From: Lepisosteus oculatus
Taxonomy: Eukaryota > Chordata > Actinopteri > Semionotiformes > Lepisosteidae
Direction: 5' to 3'
NCBI RefSeq assembly: GCF_040954835.1
Contig: NC_090698.1
Location: 69,075,284-69,139,283 of the forward strand
DNA length: 64,000 nucleotides
The notes below the pieces were generated by a model, which ran no database searches, had not been told where the DNA came from, and saw only the letters and a program-made list of their open reading frames with translations. Positions 56,101 through 64,000 of the stretch are shown piece by piece. Position 1 is the stretch's first letter, and every line of letters starts with the position of its first letter. A program made the position numbers and the translations under genes.

Positions 56101-56410
56101 CAGTCACCCCCTCCCACAATGCCAGATACAGAGCCGACAGCGTGATCGGGGAAAGACAGGGCAGGCAGGAGAAGCTGGCCGCAGGCTGTCGGACAGGCAG
56201 GGGGCGCTCACGCAGCAGGCTGAAGGGGCCCATGACGTAGCGGAAGCTGTAGCTGTCCATGTAGTTCTCGGCGTAGTCCCGGGCCCACAGCTCCCTCATG
56301 TTGTCCGCCAGGCTGACGAGGCACAGCCTGACCAGGGTGCGCACCTGCCCTCTGCTCCGGCCTTTCTCGGCCTTCTCCCTCTGCCACTGAGGCCCACGGA
56401 ACAGTGGCAT
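53117..56410 (-). CDS. Leucine-rich-repeat protein with N-terminal BC-box-like motif, four exons
   Basis: I do not recognise a named orthologue. Coding exons read from the minus strand: 56410-56212, 55826-55660, 54932-53770 and 53498-53117. They total 1911 nt (636 residues plus stop) with matching phases 1, 0, 2. The N-terminus has TLVRLCLVSL (about residues 25-34), which fits the elongin-C BC-box consensus, followed by LPGELVEELL, which resembles a cullin-box. Next come cysteine-type LRRs (LLALDLSGCQRV, VLQHLDVSCCSGL, LRVLDLSGCWGI), an intervening Gly/Ser/Glu-rich low-complexity stretch, and an acidic run (GEEEEEEEEQEDEDEEQ) before the last LRRs. RRRCTDHPLRSLLATD recalls ZYG11-family proteins. 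ZYG11, ZER1 and LRRC41 are known Cul2 or Cul5 substrate receptors, so a similar role is inferred. The CDS is strongly GC-rich. Confidence 0.82.
54975..55250 (-). mobile_element. tRNA-derived SINE, in intron 2 of the LRR gene
   Basis: The minus strand reads GGGGCAGAGTGGTGGCACTG, then a B-box-like GGTTCAAATCC, then CCCCAGGGGCGCTGTATAA and GACCCCCAGCTTCTCTCC, ending near AAATTCCTAATGTGAG. The same family occurs at about 30600-30885. It lies directly 3' of the 5S-like sequence and both are read in the same direction. Confidence 0.8.
55251..55357 (-). pseudogene. 5S rRNA-like sequence with an internal deletion
   Basis: On the minus strand it reads GCTTACGGCCACAC, then TCGTCTGATCTCAGAAGCTA, AGCAGGGTCGGGCCTGGT and AGTACTTGGATGGGAGACCG, ending GGTGCTGTAAGC. 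This is 5S rRNA over almost its whole length. About 12-14 bases between the first helix and TCGTCTGATCTC are missing or replaced (107 nt against about 120), so it is not a normal gene. The internal control region (A box, C box) looks nearly intact. It abuts a tRNA-type SINE on the same strand and may be the head of a chimeric 5S-tRNA SINE. Confidence 0.85.
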
Positions 56411-59199
56411 CTCCGGCCAGCAGGCGGCGCTGTGTCACACAGACTGACTGTCAATTACCGGGAGCAGACCCCCCTCGCCCCCTTAACACTCGCGGTCCGG
56501 GGTTCGTCTGTCTCACCTCTATGATGGAGGGGCGTGTGGGGCCACTCTAAATACTAGATGAAGGCTTCCTTGGCATGAGTTAATTGACAGCTCTTTGATT
56601 TAGAAAACACCTTCCTCTCTCCATCAGCTGTTGAAGCGCTCTGTACCGTGCTTCAGTCAAACTGAACCCTGGACTACCCACGCCTACGTGTCTGAGGGGC
56701 ATCTCCAGTTGTACGCTTTGAACTTCGTTGAACTGTACGCTTTGCCACCCCCTGTCCTGCCATTTATGTCGCTGCTGACTGCGTTTAAAAATAAAGATTT
56801 GTTTCGTGTTCACGGAGGAGAGATTTCTGCGGTTTCTTACCACACCCCACGTACAGTAAGCCCAGGAAAAGCACACATGAGCCTGGTAACTAGTCCGTAT
56901 CCAGGTAGGAGGTATAGGTGGTCCCTAATGTTCCTCAAACCAGTTATTACATCTGATATAATGTCGCAGAGTGTCGAGGGAAGCAGTCTAAATCTCTAAC
57001 CCAGCAATACATGTTAACCCCTGTATTAATTAGGAATTCAACAGAACGCCTCCTGTAATAAAACTTACATTTGTATCGCGTCTGATTTATTTTGTTTCAC
57101 GTCACAGGTCCGTTTTAAAACACAGAGAACATGAGGGGCGAGACAAGACCTTGATTACACACCTTTACAGGGGGATCTTGTCTCTGGAGAGTCTCCAAAC
57201 GTAAGTGATCGCGTCTCACCTCCTCGCCGACCCAACCGGTGAACACAAAGCTCTTCCGGGCACGCCTTCTTAAACCTGTATAAGCTGTCCAGGTTTATGA
57301 CATTTTAACCGTGCCGCTATATGCTGACGGGAGCTCCGGAAGAGGGGTTTGAGAAAACACGGGCGATGACAGCGATGGCGAAACTATGTAAAAAGTCACG
57401 TCCCGTAGAGAAGTCAGTCCGCGCTCCTCCTCTGATCCAGCAAGACTGTTCCGCATCCCACATATCCTCCAGGAAAAGATGCACACTAAACGGGAGAAAA
57501 GCGAGAAAGCAACCGCACCTTTTTGATCTGAACTCATTGCAGTACCGCCGCGTCGTTTTTTTTTTGTGTGTTTGTTCTGTGTATTTATTTCAATACCCCC
57601 TGCTTGCTACACGTTGAAATTCAAACTCGATGATTTGCCAGTGGTGACCACAATGCAGTTTCCAGGAGCGTGGAACGGCATTTTCTGTTCTTTTCCAGCT
57701 TTCTTGCGCGTTTTCCCCCAAACTGAACATTAATTTATTTGACTTTGGAACAGCGCAAACAGCAGACCATATAAATACCCGTGTGTGTCTGACTGGTAAC
57801 TTGCTCTCTGCTCTATCGCAGCTGTAAGGATTCATTTTGTAGTGACCACTCTAATAAGCTTTTATTGATCCACATGAAATCAGAGGGGAACTCTGGGGGC
57901 TGACGAGCTGGCCAATGTTTAACACCGAAGGCAAAAGAGAGAAGAAAAGTCGCAACAACAGTGAGAAGTGTAGGAGTCGAGCAGGACGGATTTAATCACA
58001 CAACCGGAAACACCCTCCGTTACCAAGGGGATAGTTTCTGTTCGCTCTGTACACATTATTCCAGGGACTGGCTGCTGTTGTTTGAAGTGTCTTGGGTCAA
58101 AGTGCTTTTCGATTACAGATCTCAAAGCGGGGTCTTCTGCAGGGTTAGGGTGAGGTATGGTTCCATTATGAGCAGTCAAATGAGAGTAAACTCATTCTTT
58201 TCTGAATGACATATACTGGACAATGGTTTTTCTGAACGTCATTCACAAAACTTTCCACTTCGTTCAAATGGCAGTCGCCTGAAATTCACCCCAGCCTCGT
58301 CAGAATTCTTAGCAATTATCCGGCTAATTAGGTATTTAGACCAGCTTCGTAACTGAGACCGTGAGGGGAACAAAATCCGGAAGACACTACATTCATCAGG
58401 AACTGAGTCTGAGGCCCCTGGGTTAGAGGGCAGTAATGCTTGTTGGACTGTTGACTATAGTTCCAAAAAACTGAATATATTTGTTCTTTGAGCAAAGTAT
58501 AATGCACTTTTAAGACAAGAAGGTAGAGTGATGTTACCAGATAGGGGACAGGATGGAATGTTTTAAACTTACACCGAAAGATATGAGTTCATGAATCAGT
58601 GCTTACAGCCCTGTGCGAGTAAACATGTAGTGCTGTAATACTGCAGCTGTTCACTGGTGCTCCTAACAGACAGACACTGTAAACAGCTGAGCTGCTGCTG
58701 CTCTGTGCACAGGTGTCTTTCCTGTTGTGATATAAATTCTCTAACTGGGACAGTTTTATACATTTGCTCTCAAATCTTGAAAGAGATTAATGGTATTACA
58801 CCTAGCATCAATTTAAAGTTTATTTTCATTCTGCTCATACACAGGTGTATGGTATAACGAAATGCTATTTAGCTAGCTCAGTCAGCAGGGGATTGTGGGA
58901 GTGTGGACCAAGCTACCCAGCCATGTGGTTGAAGCGGACGCCTTGCTTCTTTCTGGAAACAACTGACTGAGACCCTTGGGTCAATTACCTACCACCAAGT
59001 GAATGGTGAACAGCTCCTCTCATTTGTAATCTGTTTTATGTCCCAATGTTCTTAACCCTGTGCACAATTTTACTCCCATTCAAATACCCGGTATCAACCT
59101 GTGCAAATTTCACAACTTCCCTGATTCACGTCTGCCGCCTGAAAAGTAACCGAGTGGACCTCCCCAGAAGAGAAATGACCGCCCGTGTCTGTTCATGCT
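56411..59199. other. Intergenic between the LRR gene and NOP56
   Basis: No supported gene. The LRR gene's promoter should lie just above 56410. A donor-like CAAACGTAAGT occurs at about 57196 on the plus strand with no partner exon seen. The SINE/LINE copy at 58868-59000 falls within it. Confidence 0.4.
58868..59000 (+). mobile_element. SINE/LINE 3'-end repeat, copy 2
   Basis: The second copy of the family at 1965-2095: AGCTAGCTCAGTCAGCAGGG, GTTGAAGCGGACGCCTTGCT and GAGACCCTTGGGTCAATTAC. Confidence 0.55.
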
Positions 59200-59590
59200 T
59201 AAATCTATCACCTGGTGGGAGCTGTTCAGAGCAGACTCTTAATGAACGAGTAAACGTTTTTTCCCTGCCGAACAGAGAAGAAAGAAAACACAACGTTTCG
59301 GCCGTGGAGCCTTCTTCGGGTGTGAGCAAGCTGGTTTAGTAAGAGAGGGCCCAGGGCCAGGCCCAGGGAGGAAGAGAAGGAATGACGAAGAGATCTAGAA
59401 AAAGATTTGGAGGAGGGCATAGTGGGTCGCAGCAGGTTTAGGTTGAAGTAGTTCAGGTGGCTCCCTGCGTCAGCGGGTATAGGCTGCAAAGGAACAAGTA
59501 AAGGTTTATTCCCCGCTGAAAAGAAAAGAAAGAAAAGCCCAACGTTTCAGCCGTGGAGCCTTCTTCAGGTGTAGGCAGGGCTGCATAGCT
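59200..59590 (-). mobile_element. Two Penelope-like 3' ends in tandem
   Basis: The minus strand shows one 3' UTR with CTGAAGAAGGCTCCACGG at 59568-59551, ending near 59455 (CGCAGGGAGCCACCTGAA). Directly downstream is a second, more degraded body and 3' UTR (CGAAGAAGGCTCCACGGCCG at 59316-59297). Same-strand tandem copies are a known habit of Penelope-like elements. Confidence 0.72.
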
Positions 59591-60214
59591 GCAGTACTTC
59601 AGGGCCGGAAGAGTTCTTGTTTTCCTGCCCCTTGACATCTTAAGAGACAGATAAGACTTTATTGATCCCGAAGGGAAATTGATGTGTTACAGCAGCCCAA
59701 AACAAGCAAAACGAACAGACATCAGGATAGACAAAAAATTAGAATACGTACAGTAATAAAAAATAAATATAAAATAAAATAAATAAATAAAAATGACCAA
59801 ATTGAACTCATTAATTGCTTAATTAGAGGTGCTGGAGCCTCTCTTTGTCCTTAAGAAGTTGGGTTTGAGGGTCTCTCTAACCTGCGGGACAGTGGCCTGT
59901 GAGGACAGGGGTGGGTGCCCCCAGCCAGCGGGCCAGGTGTTTACCCAATGAAACAGAACATGCAGTGATTGCATTCGTCTAGAAAGCCGTGGGATTGCGA
60001 GGAACAATCAAGCCACACAGAGGCTCATCAGATCAGATCTTATCCTGTTTCCCAGGCGTGAAGTGATCAGACAGCACACGGCTCGCCCTCCCCTGGATAA
60101 ACGCCAGTGCGTCACAGCTCCTGCTCCCAGGCAGGGGGTAATGGGGGCAGAGTTTGTCACGCGAGGGGTGACAGCTGTGTCTGCAGCGGGGACTCACTCC
60201 CGCACGCCGTCAGC

Positions 60215-60415
60215 CACGAGTCCAGGCTCACGCCCACACACACCGCGGACAAGTGTCCTGGACGTCCAGTCACCTGCCAGCATGGCTTTGGACAGTGGAA
60301 GGAAACCAGAGCACCTGGAGGAAGCCCCACATGAACACGAGGAGAACATATGAACCCCAGACAGACAGCACCCCAGGGTGGGCATTGAGCCCCTGTGCTG
60401 AGAGCTAGCAATTAC
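60215..60415 (-). mobile_element. SINE/L2-type repeat fragment upstream of NOP56
   Basis: On the plus strand GGAAACCAGAGCACCTGGAG and GAGGAGAACATATGAACCCC are the reverse complement of the family at 24750. It ends in an ATT microsatellite. Confidence 0.65.

Positions 60416-60416
<1 letters not shown>

Positions 60417-60464
<48 letters not shown>
60417..60464 (+). repeat. (ATT)n microsatellite
   Basis: About 15 uninterrupted ATT units directly at the end of the SINE fragment, the usual place for tail-derived microsatellites. Confidence 0.95.
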
Positions 60465-60699
60465 GGCAGTAGGCAGTCTACAAACACACCAATCAACACA
60501 CGAATTGGAGCTGCAGGGAAATACGTTTTGTGCATCTGTATGCTTTGCTGTGTGTGTGACTTTCAGTTGTCTTTCAGAATTAAGACTGCAGAAAGAGACC
60601 GGCGTCCTGGTGGAATTTCAACCAGGTGCGTGGTTTTTTTTTAGTGTTGCATATATTCAATTTTTTAGCATAGGATCTGTCCAAAATCTCGCTCTTCAG

Positions 60700-60911
60700 T
60701 CAGGGCGAAAGGATGTGACGGTAAACGTACAGCAGATGGCGCCATGGAAACCCATCTCTCCACCCTCCCCTCCCCCAGCTCTTGTTCTCGCGATACTTCG
60801 AAGAGCCAGGGGGCGGGCTCGGGCACGAAAGCGAGGTGGGGCGGCGCGCAGAGCACCTTGGGAAGGAGAACAGGCAGCACGAGAGGACGGAGCTGCGCCG
60901 AGGGAACAGCA
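60700..60911 (+). promoter_or_regulatory. Likely NOP56 promoter and 5' UTR
   Basis: GC-rich stretch just upstream of the NOP56 ATG. It contains TCTCGCGATA (60786-60795), close to the TCTCGCGAGA element common in housekeeping promoters, a GC box GGGGGCGGGC near 60809, and no TATA. The ATG context is GGGAACAGCAATGG. The transcription start is not determinable from sequence alone. Confidence 0.5.
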
Positions 60912-63900
60912 ATGGTAAGACTGCACGTGTGGGGAAGAAAATAACTTCACTGCGCAGACCGAGTCAGCAGGTGCTTTTCAGTGAGGCAATACAGTGGAGG
61001 TATTGCTTGTGCGAAGGAACTGACGGAAAATACGTTTTCTGGCTCTTTAGACGTAGCCGGCGGAGATGCGGGTCACACGCAGTCTGGAACAGTGGCCCCA
61101 GTCAGGGTGTTGCTGTTGCAAAGCAGTACTCGGTAGCGGTGTAATAAGTAGTATGAAATAGCTGTATCTGTGGGAAGTTACATATGGATGAAAAAATCAA
61201 TATTTTTTATCAGATTTCTGCAGATCTTCGGTTAGTTGCATGCTAGCTCACAGCTGCTCGGGGCTGCAGCTAGGCCCCAGGAACAGAAAACGATATCTGA
61301 CGCGGGGCACGGGCCGGGGAAGTCACAGTGCTGGGAAAGAGCCGCAGTTAAAACCCCTGCACCGCGCGCGCTCTGGAGCCCGGCTCGTGCTCGGAGCTGG
61401 CGCCGGCCCACGTGTTGCCCTCTCGCTCGGGAGCGGCGGTGGCGGGGCTGCTGCTGCACCATCCTGGGCCCGTCAGGGCTGGAGAAGGACCTGGGGTACG
61501 CAACACGAGGCGCTTGTTGCGGGGGGGTTCTGGCGCGGGCCTCCGTCCCGTCGCCACGTGGTGGGGGGGAGCGGGGCGCGCACGTGGCGACGCGGACCCG
61601 AGCGGTTTCCTCTGAAGCGCCTCCAGGGGCGAGTTTCTGGTACAATTCCTCTCTTCCCCCCCCCAAAAAAAACCGAATGAACCGAGGAGTGTTTTCATGG
61701 CGTCTCTCGGCGGTGTACGATCCTGACAGGCAGAATTCAAGCCTCTTTCCCGGGGTCTGAGTGCGGGGGTTGAGCACGCCGTGATGCCGGACCCACGTGG
61801 TTCCGGCGCGGTGCGGCCATGAGAGAGAGGCCTTACAGAATGAAATAGTTCGCGCTTTTCTTTTTTACACGGGAAAAACCTCGCTGTCGTTGGACTAAAA
61901 GCGCAGTGCCCTCTGGCGACCGCGGTGCTACTGGGAAATGACAAAATGGGAACAAGTAAAGGGTTATTTGCTGCTGAAAAGAGAAGTTACGTTTCGGCTG
62001 TGGAGCCTTCTTTGGTGGCTCCGCGGTGAATCGATCTTCTCTTTTCAGAAGGGAACAACCTTTGCCTTGTTCTTCTGCAGCCTGCGCATGCTGACACGGC
62101 TGCCTACTTGAATGACAAAATAGTCTTCCTTTCTGCAGTACCTCTGATATCACGAGGAAGGGGATGAGTCCCGTTAACACGCAGCATGAACACGCATTTG
62201 TAGTTTTTTGTTCTTATGTTAATCAGTAGTTCTTCCGCTTTCTGTCCCGGTCTCTTTTGATGTGGATCGTGTCTTGACTCTGTAGTACACCAAGGTGTCG
62301 GTTAATACCGACAGTTTGTGTTGGAGGACTCCCCCTGAGATCTGTCACCATGAATTACAGCTCAATCCTGCGGCTTGTCTAGGCCTCTGCGCGCCCTCCT
62401 GTACAGATAGGCAGCGGCTGTCGCTGCCCTTACAGTGCTTTTCATCTCCAAGCTCTTCACCGGGGAAGTAAAGCAGAGACGGGGGTTTTAAAGGCACGCT
62501 GCTGCGTGGTGTAATGTGGAGCAGGCTGGTCTTGCACTTCGTTATTTCCAGGGTGCGTCTGAATATAGAGGGGAGGTGATTCACACTGAGGTTCGCAGCC
62601 CAGCTGGGAGATGCGCTGGCGGGTCAGAAGGGGGCGCCAGACCTGCTTGTTCCAGCGAGTGTAGGGAGATGTCAGGAGCTCGGACGGAGCCGGGACACCG
62701 GTGCTGCTGCTGCTGCCTGCTGGCCCGTGGCGTGTGGCCTCACCCCCGGCCCTCTCTCCGCAGGTGCTGCTACACGTGCTGTTCGAACATGCGGCGGGGT
62801 ACGCGCTGTTCGCCGTCAAGGAGGTGGAGGAGATCGGCATGCTGCTGCCCCAGGTGAGGCCCTGCCCTTTGACCCCGCCCCAATCATAATGACACTCGGG
62901 TGAGGGTGTTTGTCCTCCACATGTAGCCTGAGACTGTCATTATCCATGGGCTAGAGACCACTGCAGTGCAGCTCTGCCCTGTGGTCGGACACATACCCTT
63001 GTTCTGTGCAGAAAATGTTGCTTGTGGTTTTTACCATAACTGCTTACTGCATGACTCATGGGTGTGAGGGGCAGAGGTGTTGGGTAGGATTTCAGATTTA
63101 TAAAGCACTTAAAGTAGAAGGTTAATGTTTGCGGTCAATTTTAGCATCCCTGGTGTTCTAAAGTATTCGGCGTCAGGCTTTTAATGTTCACAATTAAGGA
63201 TCCAGCAGCTGAGAGCCCCCTGTACAGCGTGCTGAGTTCCCAGGGCTTGTGTGACTTGCGATTTTAAATTCCGAGATGTTTGCACGTGTGTTTTCTGTCA
63301 CCAGGTGGAGGAGAGTGTGCTGAATCTGGGGAAGTTCAGCACTGTGGTGAAGCTGGCGGCTTTCTCTCCTTTCAAGTCGGCCCAGGCGGCACTGGAGAAC
63401 ATCAACGCCATCTCTGAGGGTGAGGCGGGGAGTGCCGTGTGAGAGTGATCAGGGAGACTTGAAGGCGGCGAGGGGCGGGGAGAGTCCGTGCCCAGATGTG
63501 GTGATGTTTCTGTAATCTGTCAATCCCCTGATGACCACGTGATGTCAAAACTACAAAGCTGAACATATGGGCTGTTTTTTTTTTTAATGTGGGACCCCCG
63601 TTTCCTCACTGTGCCTCCTCTGTGTGTGTGTGCGTGCCTGCCTGGTCTATCCAGAAGCGAGTTTCCTCACTGTGCCCCCATGTTCCTGTGCAGGCGTGGT
63701 GCACGCTGACCTGAAGCTGCTGCTGGAGACCAGCCTACCGGCTGCTGGCAAGAAGAAGAAGGTTGTCCTGGGGGTGGCGGATGCCAAGATTGGGGCAGCG
63801 CTGCAGGAGGAGCTGGGGCTGTCCTGCCAGGCCGGGGGGGTTGTGGCCGAGATCCTCAGAGGTGAGATTTCCTGGACAGTCTTATCTTCGTACAGCCTCA

Positions 63901-64000
63901 CAGGAGCAGACGCAGCATTTAAAAGCTTGGTGCTTGGTCTCTAGTGCTCCAGTACAGCGTAGCCTGTGCTGTAGAACGTAGACTGCCTGATTTGTGGTGA
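60912..64000 (+). CDS. NOP56: NOP56 ribonucleoprotein, first four exons (partial, runs off the window)
   Basis: Core protein of nucleolar box C/D snoRNPs; with NOP58, fibrillarin and SNU13 it directs rRNA 2'-O-methylation. Coding exons seen: 60912-60914 (ATG only, then GTAAGA), 62764-62853, 63305-63419 and 63694-63861; the last donor is GTGAGA and the rest lies beyond 64000. The residues [31 protein letters not shown] and [16 protein letters not shown] follow human NOP56 nearly position for position, and [15 protein letters not shown] continues the match. A Lys-rich insertion (AAGKKKK) sits where human has SKKKK. Intron 1 (1849 bp) holds a Penelope-like foldback insertion; intron 3 holds a box C/D snoRNA. 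I see no GGCCTG array in intron 1, the site of the human SCA36 expansion. Confidence 0.96.
61948..62110. mobile_element. Penelope-like 3'-end foldback insertion in NOP56 intron 1, 11-bp target-site duplication
   Basis: 163 bp. The left arm is reversed (GGGAACAAGTAAAGG to GTTTCGGCTGTGGAGCC); the right arm is forward and ends at the element terminus (GCATGCTGACACGGCTGCCT, ACTTG). It is flanked by AATGACAAAAT at 61937-61947 and 62111-62121. It is independent of the 46154 insertion and has the complete terminus on the opposite arm. Confidence 0.85.
63490..63572 (+). ncRNA. SNORD110: Box C/D snoRNA in NOP56 intron 3, SNORD110-like
   Basis: About 83 nt. The ends pair: GCCCAGATGT (63490-63499) with ACATATGGGC (63563-63572), one mismatch. 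A C-like box GTGATGT lies at 63501, a D' box CTGA at 63528, a C'-like GTGATGT at 63540, and a D box CTGA at 63559. Upstream of D' the guide AATCTGTCAATCC is complementary to 18S rRNA GGATTGACAGATT. The fifth nucleotide upstream of D' pairs with the first U of GGAUUGACAG. Human SNORD110 (HBII-55) is also a NOP56 intronic snoRNA, assigned to 18S U1288, which I believe lies in this stretch. Boxes C and C' deviate from RUGAUGA at the last base. Confidence 0.85.

Noticed and set aside
55862..56240. ORFs in both strands over 55848-56240
   Set aside because: This is LRR intron 1 (donor at 56211, acceptor at 55827); the stretch is GC-rich and has no domain.
61236..61944. GC-rich ORFs of 146-198 codons on both strands
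   Set aside because: They lie in NOP56 intron 1 (CpG-rich promoter flank), overlap in several frames and have no domain.
62854..63304. Possible snoRNA in NOP56 intron 2
   Set aside because: Searched for C/D and H/ACA boxes; no set of boxes with a closing stem was found.
63862..64000. Start of another snoRNA at the window edge (final TGGTGA)
   Set aside because: Only the first bases of a possible C box are present; it cannot be judged without sequence beyond 64000.

Overview
This is a window of vertebrate nuclear DNA, most likely from a ray-finned fish. The genes are split by GT-AG introns, and the spaces between them are filled with tRNA- and 5S-derived SINEs, Penelope-like elements, solo LTRs and minisatellites. 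The mix of 5S/Deu-type SINEs and Penelope-like elements, with apparently unduplicated genes, would fit a non-teleost fish such as gar or bowfin. That is inference; the species cannot be read from the sequence.

Left third (1-29,000): a head-to-head gene pair. The minus-strand gene encodes hinderin (KIAA1328 orthologue, coding exons from 22612 down to about 956, C-terminus missing from the window). The plus-strand gene is TPGS2, tubulin polyglutamylase complex subunit 2 (seven coding exons, 23004-29002, 287 codons, reading frame intact through every junction). Their start codons are only 391 bp apart, across a compact shared promoter with two ZNF143-type sites, two CCAAT boxes and a YY1-like site on the hinderin start codon. 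As I recall it, the same pair lies together on human 18q12.

Middle (32,000-41,200): one six-exon gene for a membrane-anchored short-chain dehydrogenase of the RDH11/12/14 type (331 codons). Intron 4 holds a 91-bp minisatellite with an eight-unit higher-order repeat, and its donor appears to be GC rather than GT.

Transposon-rich interval (39,300-52,700): solo LTRs with target-site duplications, one nested inside another LTR; a 2.35-kb tandem duplication whose first copy is interrupted by a 1.48-kb LTR-like insert and whose second copy preserves the empty site; and foldback copies of a Penelope-like 3' end with a hammerhead-ribozyme-like core.

Right part (53,100-64,000): a minus-strand, four-exon, leucine-rich-repeat gene (636 codons) with an N-terminal BC-box-like motif, which suggests an elongin/cullin substrate receptor. 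It is followed by the 5' part of NOP56 on the plus strand. Exon 1 of NOP56 contributes only the ATG, and intron 3 carries a box C/D snoRNA whose guide matches 18S rRNA (SNORD110-like). NOP56 is a core protein of box C/D snoRNPs, so the host gene and its intronic RNA act in the same particle. Exon boundaries were built by hand from splice signals, phase and remembered family sequences, without alignment or transcript data.
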